Shown here piece after piece: positions 18,531 to 27,313 of a stretch of DNA of 34,287 nucleotides. The notes beneath the pieces were generated by a model. That model was not told where the DNA came from. It saw only the letters and a list, made by a program, of their open reading frames with translations, and made no database searches. Both the position numbers and the translations under genes were made by a program. This DNA is from Xanthomonas sp. (GTDB lineage: Bacteria > Pseudomonadota > Gammaproteobacteria > Xanthomonadales > SZUA-5): NCBI GenBank assembly GCA_020693165.1, contig JAIMJQ010000021.1, forward strand, positions 1 to 34,287. The letters are read 5' to 3'. Every line of letters starts with the position of its first letter. Position 1 is the first letter of the stretch.

Positions 18531-19271
18531 TCACCAACCCATGTAGTGGCCGCCGTTGATCGAGAGGTTGGCGCCGGTAACCCACGCGGCCTCCTCGGCG
18601 ACGAAGAAGCACACGGCGTAGGCGATCTCGTCTGGCGTGCCGAGGCGACCGGTGGGAATCTGCGCGACGATCTTGGCGCGCACATCTTCCGGCACCGCCA
18701 TCACCATTTCGGTGCCTACGTATCCCGGCGAGACCGTATTGACGGTCACGCCGAACTTCGCGCTCTCCTGCGCCAGCGAAATGGTGAAGCCGTGCATGCC
18801 GGCCTTCGCCGCGGCGTAATTGGCCTGGCCATATTGGCCCTTCTGGCCATTGATCGACGAAATCTGCACCACGCGTCCCCACATGCGCGCGCGCATGCCT
18901 TCGATGACGCAGCGGGTGACGTTGTAGCAACTGGTCAGGTTGGTTGCTATCACATCCGACCACTGCTGCGGCGACATCCGGTGGAAGGTGGTGTCGCGGG
19001 TGATGCCGGCGTTGTTGATGACGATGTCGATGCCGCCAAGCTGCGCTTCGATCTCCTTGATCATCGCCTGGCACGAGCCATAGTCGGCGACGTCGCCGGG
19101 CACGATCAGGCATTCGATGCCCTCGGCCTTCAACTGCGCCTGCCACGCTCTGGCTTTCTCCTCATTGCGATAGTTGGCCGCGACGCGATGCCCGTTGCGC
19201 GCCAGGCGCTTGACGATGGCTGTTCCGATTCCACCGGTGCCACCGGTGACCAGTGCTACTCGGCTCGTCAT
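18531..19271 (-). CDS. phbB: Acetoacetyl-CoA reductase (NADPH-dependent), PhbB
   Basis: This 246-residue short-chain dehydrogenase reduces acetoacetyl-CoA to (R)-3-hydroxybutyryl-CoA, the monomer for polyhydroxybutyrate. The nucleotide-binding motif TGGTGGIG is at residues 9–16, followed by NNAGITRDTTF, the catalytic Ser in QISSINGQKGQYGQANY and the YAAAK Tyr/Lys pair. PhbB of Cupriavidus has the same length, and SSINGQKGQ plus SPGYVGTEMV are typical of PhbB rather than FabG. The ATG at 19271 has an excellent GGGAGGAAACC site. PhaR follows immediately downstream. Confidence 0.95.
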   Translation of the reverse strand: MTSRVALVTGGTGGIGTAIVKRLARNGHRVAANYRNEEKARAWQAQLKAEGIECLIVPGDVADYGSCQAMIKEIEAQLGGIDIVINNAGITRDTTFHRMSPQQWSDVIATNLTSCYNVTRCVIEGMRARMWGRVVQISSINGQKGQYGQANYAAAKAGMHGFTISLAQESAKFGVTVNTVSPGYVGTEMVMAVPEDVRAKIVAQIPTGRLGTPDEIAYAVCFFVAEEAAWVTGANLSINGGHYMGW

Positions 19272-19395
19272 CTGGTTTCCTCCCTCCCCGGGTTTCGACG
19301 GATTCTACACAGCGCAGCATGGCTCGCACTGCACTCGTGACCTTGTATCGCCAGTCACGTTGGCCAAGGCCCACGATGCAAAGCTTCCGCGGCAG

Positions 19396-20310
19396 TCACG
19401 CGGTCCTGCTGCGCGCGTTGAGATTCACCGGATCGGGAGCTGCGATCGCCAGCTGCCGCGGCACCCGTGCGATATTCCAACGGCAGACCAGTTCGCCGAG
19501 TTGCTGCGGCAGCGGAACGGGCGACAGCGGCTGCTGCCCGAGCAGCAGCGCAATCTCCGGCAGCAGTGTCGCGATCTGCTCAACGGCAACCGCAGGCGCC
19601 AGATTCTGCTTGCTCAGCTTCTGCCCGTCTGCGCCGACGAGCACCGGTACGTGCGCGTAGCGTGGCGTCGGCAGCCCCAGGCATTGCTGCAAGTAAATCT
19701 GCCGCGCCGTCGAATCGATCAGGTCGGAGCCACGCACCACGTCGGTGACGCGCTGGAAGGCATCGTCGACCACCACCGCCAATTGATACGCGTAAGGGCC
19801 ATCGGCACGCCGCAACACGAAGTCGCCGACATCGCGCAGCAGATTCTGGGTGCAATAGCCCTGGATACGATCCTGAAAGCCGATGTCGATGTCGGCAACG
19901 CGCAGGCGAATCGCCGCCGCTCGCGTCGATGCGCCGCCGACGCAGGCGCCGCGGTGGATGCCACCGGCAGACGCCAGGTCGCTGCGGCTGCAACGGCACT
20001 CGAACGCCTGTCCCGAATCCAGCAGAAACCGGAGTGCGTCGGCGTAGGCGGCGTGGCGCTTGCTCTGGAACAGCACCGGCTCGTCCGAGGACCAGCCGAT
20101 CGCCTGAAGCAGTTCCAGGATCAGGCGATCGGCACCAGGTTGTTCGCGCGGCGGGTCGAGATCCTCGATGCGGATCAGCCAGTCGCCGTTCGCCGCGCGC
20201 GCATCGGCCCAACCCGCGCACGCAGCCAGCAGCGAGCCCAGATGCAGCGGCCCGGTCGGCGACGGCGCAAAGCGTCCACGGTAATCCTCACTGAATGCAT
20301 CATCGGTCAT
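19396..20310 (-). CDS. gluQ: Glutamyl-Q tRNA(Asp) synthetase
   Basis: This 304-residue paralogue of the glutamyl-tRNA synthetase catalytic core lacks the anticodon-binding domain. It attaches glutamate to the queuosine base of tRNA(Asp). The HIGH-type motif is PSPTGPLHLGSL near residue 16, RIEDLDPPRE follows, the zinc segment is CRCSRSDL … HRGAC, and the KMSKS-type motif is GQKLSKQN. The start MTDDAFSEDYRGRFAPS at 20310 aligns with the family; an earlier ATG at 20355 would add a non-conserved leader. It is divergent from htpX. Confidence 0.95.
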   Translation of the reverse strand: MTDDAFSEDYRGRFAPSPTGPLHLGSLLAACAGWADARAANGDWLIRIEDLDPPREQPGADRLILELLQAIGWSSDEPVLFQSKRHAAYADALRFLLDSGQAFECRCSRSDLASAGGIHRGACVGGASTRAAAIRLRVADIDIGFQDRIQGYCTQNLLRDVGDFVLRRADGPYAYQLAVVVDDAFQRVTDVVRGSDLIDSTARQIYLQQCLGLPTPRYAHVPVLVGADGQKLSKQNLAPAVAVEQIATLLPEIALLLGQQPLSPVPLPQQLGELVCRWNIARVPRQLAIAAPDPVNLNARSRTA

Positions 20311-20385
20311 GCTTGAAACCTGCAGACTCCGCCTACACCCTTTACCGCGCATCATTCCCGAGTGACGACCACAGGAGTTTCCCCG

Positions 20386-21261
20386 ATGTCGCGAGTCATG
20401 TTGTTCCTTGGCACCAACCTTGCCGTGCTGGTGATGCTGGGCCTGGTGACCAACCTCATGGGTCCGGCGCTCGGCATCGATCCGCGCAGCACCGTCGGGC
20501 TGTTGATCCTGGCCGCCGTGGTCGGATTCACCGGCTCATTCATCTCGCTGGCGCTGTCCAAGTGGATGGCAAAACGCTCCACCGGGGCGCAGGTGATCGT
20601 CGATCCGCGTACGCCGGAGGAGCGCTGGCTGGTCGACACCGTCGCGCGACAGGCCAGAGAGGCCGGCATCGGCATGCCGGAGGTGGCGATCTACGACGCG
20701 CCCGACCTCAATGCGTTCGCCACCGGCATGAACAAGAACAGCGCGCTGGTCGCGGTCAGCACCGGGCTGCTGCGCAACATGAATCGCGACGAGGTCGAAG
20801 CGGTGCTGGCGCATGAGATCGGTCATGTCGCCAACGGCGACATGGTGACCATGGCGCTGATCCAGGGCGTGCTGAACACCTTCGTGTTCTTCCTGTCGCG
20901 CGTGCTCGGTCAGATCATCGACCAGGCCGTGTTCAAGCGCGGCGCCAACGAGGGCCCGGGCATGGGCTACTACCTGACGGTGATCGTGCTCGAAATCGTG
21001 TTCGGCATCATCGCCTCGGTGATCGCCATGTGGTTCTCGCGACAGCGCGAATTCCGCGCCGACGCGATGGGCGCCAAGCTCGCCGGCCGCCACAAGATGG
21101 CTGCCGCGCTGGAACGGCTGATGCTCAACCATGGCCAGACTGCGCTGCCGAAAGACGTTCAGGCCTTCGGCATCAGCGGTGGCGTCGGTGAGGGTCTGAA
21201 GCGCCTGTTCATGACTCACCCGCCGCTGGAAGAGCGCATCGCCGCTCTGCGCAACGGCTGA
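20386..21261 (+). CDS. htpX: Membrane protease HtpX
   Basis: This is a 291-residue inner-membrane zinc protease of envelope quality control. Two N-terminal membrane segments ([17 protein letters not shown] and [13 protein letters not shown]) precede the active site HEIGH in [13 protein letters not shown]. Two further membrane segments follow, with the third zinc ligand in [13 protein letters not shown]. The C-terminal [12 protein letters not shown] is the family ending. The ATG at 20386 has AGGAG eight bases upstream. It is convergent with fimX, with a strong hairpin in between. Confidence 0.96.
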   Translation: MSRVMLFLGTNLAVLVMLGLVTNLMGPALGIDPRSTVGLLILAAVVGFTGSFISLALSKWMAKRSTGAQVIVDPRTPEERWLVDTVARQAREAGIGMPEVAIYDAPDLNAFATGMNKNSALVAVSTGLLRNMNRDEVEAVLAHEIGHVANGDMVTMALIQGVLNTFVFFLSRVLGQIIDQAVFKRGANEGPGMGYYLTVIVLEIVFGIIASVIAMWFSRQREFRADAMGAKLAGRHKMAAALERLMLNHGQTALPKDVQAFGISGGVGEGLKRLFMTHPPLEERIAALRNG

Positions 21262-21269
21262 CGCGGTAG

Positions 21270-21303
21270 CCCGGTGTACGCGCCGTCGGGCGCGTGCACC
21301 GGG
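21270..21303. terminator. Strong hairpin between convergent htpX and fimX
   Basis: The arms 21270–21284 and 21289–21303 pair over 15 bases with one G·T-type mismatch and a 4-base loop. The hairpin starts nine bases after the htpX stop codon, a natural place for a bidirectional terminator. Neither strand has a T-run after the stem, so intrinsic termination is uncertain. The TAGCCCGG-type opening resembles repeats common in gammaproteobacterial gene gaps. Confidence 0.55.
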
Positions 21304-21397
21304 TGGTTGGCGGGGTGCGACACCAGAGCATCGAGCAGAAGCAGCCAGCCAGGCCGGGCGCGAACCATGGCGGGCGATGCCGGGGTCGTCTGCTGGC

Positions 21398-23470
21398 TCA
21401 GCCAAAATCGTACGACATCACCTTTTCGGGTTCGGCCAGGAAGTTGCCCTGGACGAAGTTGACGCCGCAGGAGAACAGGATCGACATGCTGGCGGCGTCT
21501 TCGACGAACTCGGCGACCGTCATCCGCGCCATCGCGCGCGCCTGTTCGCACATCTCCCGGATCTTCGTCTGGTGCTCGACGTTCTTGGCGAGGTCGGCCA
21601 TGAAGGTGCGATCGAGTTTGACGTAGTTGGCGGGGACGTGCTTCAGCAACTGGAATGAGTTGAGGCCACTGCCGAACTGTTCCAGCGCAAAGCCGCACTT
21701 CAACTGTTCAAGGCCCTTCTGGAAGAACTTGGCCTGCTTCAGGTGGGTGACCACCTTGCTTTCCGGCATTTCGAAGACCATGCGGTCGCCGGGAACGCGC
21801 GCGTTCTTGAGTTGCTGCGCGAGCCACGGCAGCAGGCTGCCATCGTCGATTGCCTGCGGCGTCAGCTTGATGAAGAAGGTCGTCGTTCGCCCCTGCTTGT
21901 GGCGCTCCTGCAGGATCCGCAGCACATGGTCGATTACCCAGCGGTCAATTTGCGGTAGCAGGCCGAAGCGCTCGGCGATCGGCAGGAACTGGCCGGGCAG
22001 GATCTCTCCCTTCTCGCCTTGCATGCGCAGCAGCACTTCGTAGAACTCGCCTTCGTGTCCTTGCAGCGACACGATCGGCTGGAAGAACAGGATGAAGCCG
22101 TCGTGTTCGATGGAGCGCTTGATCAGATCGAGCCACTCACGGTCCTTGGCGGCATCGGCCTTGTCCTGCGCCGCCGGATCGAACACCTTGATGCGGTTGC
22201 CGCCCTCGGTCTGGGCGGCGCGACAGGCCTCGTTGAGCTTGTCCAGCACCAGTTGCGATCCGCTGACCTTCTCGGTCAGCAGGCACACGCCGATGCTCGC
22301 GTTGAGGCTGATCGAGCGTTTGCCGACATCGAAGATGCGCTCGTCGAAGCGCTTCAGCACCAGCTCGGCGAACTGCACGCATGCGTCATGCGCCCGTCCG
22401 GGGATGATTGCGGTGAAGGTGTGATCGGCAAAGCGCGCCACCAGGTCTTGTGGTCCGGCGAGCTCCTTGAGCAACTGGGCGACGTCGCCCAGCAGCAGGT
22501 CGGCGCCACCGACCCCGACCTGATCAAGCACCTTGCGATAGTTGTCGATCTCGATGTACAGCACCGCCTGGTCGATCTTGCCGGCGTTGGCGTTGGCGAC
22601 CGCCTTGTCGAGTTCGCCCATGAAGTGCGGGCGATTGTAGAGGCCGGTGACCAGGTCCTGGCGCTTCAGCGCGTCCAGTTGCTCGGCGAGTTCGGCGCCC
22701 GCGGTATGCTGCCGGAAGATGATCTGCGTGGCCGGCTCGCCATCGATGCTGGCCTCGGACAACTCCATGACCGCATCGAACACGCTGCCATCGGCACGTT
22801 TGGCGCGCACGTCCAGCTTCTCGGGTGGTTTCTCGCCGCGACTCTGCAGCCGGAGGACATTGCGGAACTTTTCGGCGTCCTCCCGGACGATCAGGTCGAG
22901 GATGGCGAGACCCTCGATCTCGTCGAAGTCCTCGAAGCCGAACATTTCCAGATACGCCCGGTTGGCGTACACGTGCATGCCCTCGTGCACGTAGGCGATC
23001 GGATCGCGCGAACTGCCCAGCAACGAGTGCGCGCGGCGTTCGCTCTCGCGCCAGGCCGCCTCCATGCGCCGCAAGTTGCGGCGCGTGCTCAGGTTGTCGA
23101 ATTCGCGCAGAACCACGGTCTGCAGGTGGTCGGCCACCGATCGCAGCGCGACGTCGCGGGCGCCTTCGCGCATCGCCTTGAGCACCGCGTCCTGGCTGAT
23201 CGTGTCCAGTAGCTGGATCAGCGACATGTCCTTGCCGCTGCGATTGACCACCGCAGAGGTCTCGGCCAGCCCGATCGACCTGGCCTTCGGGCTGACCAGC
23301 ACGATGTCGGTGCTGCCGCTTTCCAGCGCCGCCTTCAGCTGTTCGGCGTTCTCGACGCGATTTGGCCTCACCGCGATGCCGGCGTTGCGCAGCAGGCTGA
23401 TCACCTGCTCGGCGTCCTCGACCGAATCCTCCACCAGGAGTACTCGCAGGACTTTGTCGGCTTTGGCCAT
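21398..23470 (-). CDS. fimX: FimX-like c-di-GMP receptor (REC–PAS–GGDEF–EAL)
   Basis: At 690 residues this matches FimX of Pseudomonas and Xanthomonas, which controls type IV pilus assembly by binding c-di-GMP. A response-regulator domain (VLRVLLVEDSVEDAEQV) has serine at position 60 where the phosphorylated Asp is expected. A PAS domain follows. The GGDEF motif is degenerate (ADHTF, 348–352), so cyclase activity is not expected. The EAL motif reads EVL at 478–480, and the DD of the catalytic loop is EQ (597–598), so phosphodiesterase activity is also unlikely. The C-terminal FVQGNFLAEPEKVMSYDF closely recalls FimX. The ATG at 23470 lacks a clear ribosome-binding site. It is downstream of epmB on the opposite side of a 100-base gap, same strand. 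Confidence 0.9.
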   Translation of the reverse strand: MAKADKVLRVLLVEDSVEDAEQVISLLRNAGIAVRPNRVENAEQLKAALESGSTDIVLVSPKARSIGLAETSAVVNRSGKDMSLIQLLDTISQDAVLKAMREGARDVALRSVADHLQTVVLREFDNLSTRRNLRRMEAAWRESERRAHSLLGSSRDPIAYVHEGMHVYANRAYLEMFGFEDFDEIEGLAILDLIVREDAEKFRNVLRLQSRGEKPPEKLDVRAKRADGSVFDAVMELSEASIDGEPATQIIFRQHTAGAELAEQLDALKRQDLVTGLYNRPHFMGELDKAVANANAGKIDQAVLYIEIDNYRKVLDQVGVGGADLLLGDVAQLLKELAGPQDLVARFADHTFTAIIPGRAHDACVQFAELVLKRFDERIFDVGKRSISLNASIGVCLLTEKVSGSQLVLDKLNEACRAAQTEGGNRIKVFDPAAQDKADAAKDREWLDLIKRSIEHDGFILFFQPIVSLQGHEGEFYEVLLRMQGEKGEILPGQFLPIAERFGLLPQIDRWVIDHVLRILQERHKQGRTTTFFIKLTPQAIDDGSLLPWLAQQLKNARVPGDRMVFEMPESKVVTHLKQAKFFQKGLEQLKCGFALEQFGSGLNSFQLLKHVPANYVKLDRTFMADLAKNVEHQTKIREMCEQARAMARMTVAEFVEDAASMSILFSCGVNFVQGNFLAEPEKVMSYDFG

Positions 23471-23570
23471 AGGGATGACGAGACTCTTCGGACGAACTGC
23501 TGATTTTGACCGAAAGACGGTATCAAATGCCAGAAATCCGTTACGGAATCCGACAATTCCCGCCGGTCGT

Positions 23571-24596
23571 TCAGGCCAGTACGGTCTTGCTGGCCGCGCC
23601 GGCATCTTCGCGCGCCAGTCGCGGCACGAGATATCCCGGCAGGTCGGTGCGCAGTTGCCGGATCAGTCTTCGTGCGCGCGCCGCCTCGACCTCGAAATGG
23701 GTGGCGCCGACGACGCGATCGAGCAGATGCAGATAATAGGGCAGGACGCCGTGGTCGCCGAGCACGAGGCTGAGATCGCGAAGTGCCGCCGCGCTGTCGT
23801 TGACGCCGCGCAGCAATACCGATTGGTTCAGCAGCGTGGCGCCGGCTGCGCGCAGCGCGCGCAGGGCGTCGCCGACATCGGCATCGAATTCGCGGGCGTG
23901 GTTGGCATGCACGACGACCACGACCGGCCACGGCAGTTCGCGCAGCCAGGCGACGAGTTCGCTGTCGACGCGCTGCGGCAGCACGATCGGCCAGCGCGTG
24001 TGGATGCGCAGGCGCTTGATGTGCTTGATCGCCGCCAGCGCGTCGGTCAGTTCGCGCAGCTTCGGGGTCGCCAACGACAGCGGGTCGCCGCCGCTCAGGA
24101 TCACCTCGGAAATGCTGGGGTCGGCCGCGATCGCGGCCACCGCGGCATGCCAATGGTCGCGAGCGGCAAGTTCTTCCGCATACGGGAAATGCCGCCGGAA
24201 GCAGTAGCGGCAGTGCACTGCACAACTGCCGGTGGCGACCAGCAGCACGCGGCCGCGGTACTTGTGGATCAGCCCGGGCCCGCGGGTACGCTTGAGGTCG
24301 CCGACCGGATCCAGCAGCCAGCCCGGCGGCGCGGCCTGCGTTTCGGACGCGACCGGCAGCACCTGCAGCAACAGCGGATCGGCGGCATCGCCCTGGCGCA
24401 TGCGCGCCGCAAAACCGCGCGGCACCCGCAGCGGGAACGGCGTGTCATCGGCCAGCGCCACGTCGCCGCGGCTCAATCGGAGAAAGGCCAGCAGTGCATC
24501 GACGTCGCCAAATGCTTCGCGCAACAGGTGCTTCCAGTCGCGCGCGCGGTCGACGCGCCGCTTTTCTGGTGGGAAATGCGGGCTAGCAGTTATCAT
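23571..24596 (-). CDS. epmB: EF-P (R)-β-lysine aminomutase EpmB (YjeK)
   Basis: This 341-residue radical SAM enzyme converts (S)-α-lysine to (R)-β-lysine, which is then attached to elongation factor P. The iron–sulfur cluster motif CAVHCRYC has its cysteines at 125, 129 and 132. SEVILSGGDPL follows, and the C-terminal GYLVPRLARE … ASKT keeps the lysine (K337) expected to bind PLP. The length matches E. coli EpmB (342). It is divergent from efp, its substrate, with a 96-base shared promoter region. The ligase epmA is not in the window. The frame remains open upstream through efp and mtaD, but only on the antisense strand. Confidence 0.95.
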   Translation of the reverse strand: MITASPHFPPEKRRVDRARDWKHLLREAFGDVDALLAFLRLSRGDVALADDTPFPLRVPRGFAARMRQGDAADPLLLQVLPVASETQAAPPGWLLDPVGDLKRTRGPGLIHKYRGRVLLVATGSCAVHCRYCFRRHFPYAEELAARDHWHAAVAAIAADPSISEVILSGGDPLSLATPKLRELTDALAAIKHIKRLRIHTRWPIVLPQRVDSELVAWLRELPWPVVVVVHANHAREFDADVGDALRALRAAGATLLNQSVLLRGVNDSAAALRDLSLVLGDHGVLPYYLHLLDRVVGATHFEVEAARARRLIRQLRTDLPGYLVPRLAREDAGAASKTVLA

Positions 24597-24617
24597 CCCG
24601 AGGTTACCTGTCCCGAT

Positions 24618-24674
24618 GCGCGCGAATCCGCGCGCGTTTGCTGTTCCCCATGATAGCCACGCCCGGTGCGTGGC
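24618..24674 (+). other. Two hairpins in the efp leader region
   Basis: Two perfect 7-base stems lie in the divergent gap before efp: 24618–24624 with 24629–24635 (GCGCGCG, 4-base loop, CGCGCGC) and 24656–24662 with 24668–24674 (GCCACGC, 5-base loop, GCGTGGC). The second ends nine bases before the ribosome-binding site of efp (GGAG at 24683). They could shape the leader RNA or simply be GC-rich structure; no known riboswitch is recognised. Confidence 0.4.
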
Positions 24675-24692
24675 TTGCGCCCGGAGATGAGT

Positions 24693-25262
24693 ATGGCCAC
24701 GTACGGCATGAACGATGTCAAGAATGGACTCAAGATTCTGGTTGACGGCGATCCCTACACGATCGTCGACACCGATTTCATCAAACCGGGCAAGGGTCAG
24801 GCGTTCACCCGGATCAAGATCCGCAACCTGAAGAACGGCCGCACGGTCGAGCGCACGATGAAAGGCAGCGATTCGATCGAAGGCGCCGACGTGGTCGATA
24901 CCGACATGCAGTTTTTGTACACCGACGGCGAGTTCTGGCACTTCATGCAGCCGGAATCGTTCGAGCAATTCCAGGCTGACAAGGCGGCCGCGGGTGAAGC
25001 CGCGAAATGGCTGCGCGAGCAGGACATGTGCATCGTCACGCTGTGGAATGGTGCGCCGCTGGCGGTGCAGCCGCCGAATTTCGTCGAGCTGAAGATCGTC
25101 GAGTGCGATCCCGGCATTCGTGGCGACACCGCACAGGGTGGCGGCAAGCCCGCCAAGCTCGAGACCGGCGCCGTGGTGCGCGTGCCGTTGTTTGTCGAGA
25201 ACGGCGAAATCGTCCGCTGCGATACGCGCAGCGGCGAATACGTCGGGCGCGCGGCCAAGTAG
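24693..25262 (+). CDS. efp: Elongation factor P
   Basis: This 189-residue translation factor rescues ribosomes stalled at proline runs. The modified loop reads [10 protein letters not shown] with Lys34 at the exact position that is β-lysylated in E. coli, matching the neighbouring EpmB. The three β-barrel domains are intact: [12 protein letters not shown] and [11 protein letters not shown] lie in the middle, and [25 protein letters not shown] at the end. The ATG at 24693 has GGAG six bases upstream; the ATG at 24687 would add two residues. The next gene, mtaD, starts 15 bases after its stop codon. Confidence 0.97.
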   Translation: MATYGMNDVKNGLKILVDGDPYTIVDTDFIKPGKGQAFTRIKIRNLKNGRTVERTMKGSDSIEGADVVDTDMQFLYTDGEFWHFMQPESFEQFQADKAAAGEAAKWLREQDMCIVTLWNGAPLAVQPPNFVELKIVECDPGIRGDTAQGGGKPAKLETGAVVRVPLFVENGEIVRCDTRSGEYVGRAAK

Positions 25263-25277
25263 CCGGACTCCGGCACG

Positions 25278-26618
25278 ATGATCGCCGTCGATACGCTGAT
25301 CGAAGCGCGCTGGGTGGTGCCGGTGGTGCCGTCCGGCGTGGTCCTCGATGACCACGCCGTGGCGGTTGTCGATGGCCGCATCGTCGACATCGTGCCGATT
25401 GCGCTGGCGCGCGAACGCTATGCGCCGGCCAAACGCATCGAACGACCCGGTCACGCGCTGATCCCGGGCCTGGTCAATGCGCATTGCCACGCCGCGATGA
25501 CGCTGATGCGCGGCCTTGCCGACGACCTGCCATTGATGACCTGGTTGAACGATCACATCTGGCCCGCCGAAGCGGCGCTGGTGTCGGCAGCCTATGTCAA
25601 CGACGGTGTCGAACTCGCCGTGGCCGAGATGCTGGCGGGGGGCATCACTGCGGTCAATGACCAGTACTTCTTCCCGGAAGCGGCGGTCGAGGTTTACCGG
25701 CGCATGGGCATGCGTGCGGCGGTCGGGCTGATCCTGCTCGAATTTCCGACTCCGTATGCCCGCGATGCGGACGACTACCTGCGCCGCGGCCTGGCGCTGG
25801 CCGACCAGCTCATCGGCGATCCGTTGCTGCATGCGTGTTTTGCGCCGCATGCGCCTTACACGGTCGCCGACGACAGCTTCCGCAAGATTCGCACGTTTTC
25901 CGATCAACTCGGACTGCGTGTGCACACCCACGTGCATGAGACCGCGTTTGAAGTCGAGGAGTCGCGGCGCGTGCACAACGAGCGGCCGCTGGCGCGACTG
26001 AAACGCCTCGGCTTCTTCGGTCCGGACTTGACGGCGGTGCACATGACCCAGTTGCTGCCGGCGGAAATCGAGGACCTGGCTCGCCATCGCGTGGTCGTTG
26101 CGCACTGCCCGGAATCCAATCTCAAGCTTGCCAGTGGCTTCTGTCCGGTCGGCGAATTGCTCAAGGCCGGCGTGACCGTGGCCATCGGCACCGATGGCGC
26201 CGCCAGCAACAACGATCTCGACATGTTTGGCGAAATGCGCACCGCCGCGCTGCTCGCCAAGGGCGTTGCCGGCGATCCCTCGGTCATGGACGCCGCTACT
26301 GCTTTGCAGACGGCAACGCTCGGCGGCGCACGCGCGATCGGACTCGAAGACCGTATCGGCAGCATCGAGGTTGGCAAACGCGCGGACCTGGTCGCGGTGG
26401 ACTTCGGCGGTGTGCAGCTGGCGCCGGTGTTCAATCCACTGTCGCAGCTGGTCTACGCGGCGTCGCGCCACGACGTCAGCGATGTCTGGATCGATGGGTG
26501 TGCGCGAGTTCGCGATCATCTGCTGCTCGGCGTCGACAGCGAACGATTGATCGTCAATGCCGCCCGCTGGGCGGCGCAGGCGCAAGCGGTGCTGCGCACG
26601 CGCGGGAGGGAGTCGTGA
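25278..26618 (+). CDS. mtaD: 5-methylthioadenosine/S-adenosylhomocysteine deaminase (TRZ/ATZ family)
   Basis: This 446-residue amidohydrolase deaminates methylthioadenosine or S-adenosylhomocysteine in methionine-cycle salvage; related enzymes act on other purines or guanine-like rings. The metal site is visible as LVNAHCHAAMTLMRG, then HTHVHET, an ALM-type histidine in VAHCPESNLKL, and GTDGAASNNDLDMFGEM. The C-terminal GKRADLVAVD is standard for the family. The start is ATG at 25278 with a weak ribosome-binding site, which suggests coupling to efp. Its stop codon overlaps the ubiG start by four bases (GTGA). Confidence 0.9.
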   Translation: MIAVDTLIEARWVVPVVPSGVVLDDHAVAVVDGRIVDIVPIALARERYAPAKRIERPGHALIPGLVNAHCHAAMTLMRGLADDLPLMTWLNDHIWPAEAALVSAAYVNDGVELAVAEMLAGGITAVNDQYFFPEAAVEVYRRMGMRAAVGLILLEFPTPYARDADDYLRRGLALADQLIGDPLLHACFAPHAPYTVADDSFRKIRTFSDQLGLRVHTHVHETAFEVEESRRVHNERPLARLKRLGFFGPDLTAVHMTQLLPAEIEDLARHRVVVAHCPESNLKLASGFCPVGELLKAGVTVAIGTDGAASNNDLDMFGEMRTAALLAKGVAGDPSVMDAATALQTATLGGARAIGLEDRIGSIEVGKRADLVAVDFGGVQLAPVFNPLSQLVYAASRHDVSDVWIDGCARVRDHLLLGVDSERLIVNAARWAAQAQAVLRTRGRES

Positions 26619-27313
26619 GCAATGCCGATAGCCAGGAGTTGGCGCGCTTCGACAGCGTGGCCGCGCGCTGGTGGGATATGGACGGCCCGTTCCGGCCGCT
26701 GCATGAATTGAATCCCGAACGCATCGCGTTCATCGCCGAGCGCCAGCCTTTGTCCGGCGCGCGGATCGTCGACATCGGCTGTGGCGGCGGCATCATGAGC
26801 GAGGCGCTGGCGCGCGCGGGCGCCACAGTGGTGGCGGTCGATCTGGCGGCCGAGGCGCTCGACGTGGCGCGCCTGCACGCGCTCGAATCCGCTGTCGTGG
26901 TCGACTACCGCCTGCAGTCGGCGGAACAGCTGGCACAGGAAATGCCAGCCACGTTCGATGCGGTGACCTGCCTGGAAATGCTCGAACACGTGCCCGATCC
27001 GGTTTCCGTGCTGCGCGCTTGCGCGAGCTTGCTGAAACCCGGCGGACGGCTGTTCCTGTCGACCTTGAACCGCACGCCGAAGGCCTTCGCTTTGGGCATC
27101 GTCGGCGCCGAGTACGTGCTCGGGCTGTTGCCGCGCGGCACCCACCGCTACGAGCGCTTCCTCAGGCCCTCGGAGATCCGCAGGGCTTTGGTCGCGCTCG
27201 GTTTCGAGCGGATCGAGTTCGAGGGTCTGCGCTATGACCCCTTCGCGCGTCGCGCCGGGCGCACCAGTGATCTTTCGGTCAACTATCTGGTGGCCGCGGC
27301 GTGCCCATGCTGA
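26615..27313 (+). CDS. ubiG: Ubiquinone biosynthesis O-methyltransferase UbiG
   Basis: This 232-residue SAM-dependent enzyme carries out both O-methylations of ubiquinone synthesis. The family opening ELARFDSVAARWWDMDGPF is present, then SAM motif I VDIGCGGG, CLEMLEHVPDP as motif II and LKPGGRLFLSTLNRT. The end NYLVAA is typical. The GTG start at 26615 has a GGAGGGAG site four bases upstream and lies inside the mtaD stop. Its own stop overlaps the following HAD phosphatase gene by seven bases, so the genes are translationally linked. Confidence 0.96.
   Translation: MSNADSQELARFDSVAARWWDMDGPFRPLHELNPERIAFIAERQPLSGARIVDIGCGGGIMSEALARAGATVVAVDLAAEALDVARLHALESAVVVDYRLQSAEQLAQEMPATFDAVTCLEMLEHVPDPVSVLRACASLLKPGGRLFLSTLNRTPKAFALGIVGAEYVLGLLPRGTHRYERFLRPSEIRRALVALGFERIEFEGLRYDPFARRAGRTSDLSVNYLVAAACPC

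Noticed and set aside
21270-21303. Textbook rho-independent terminator
   Set aside because: The stem is strong, but neither strand has a T-run, so it is listed only as a terminator-like hairpin.
23571-26585. A 1004-residue minus-strand reading frame
   Set aside because: Only its last 341 codons (epmB) are real; the rest is antisense to efp and mtaD, opened by GC-rich codon bias.
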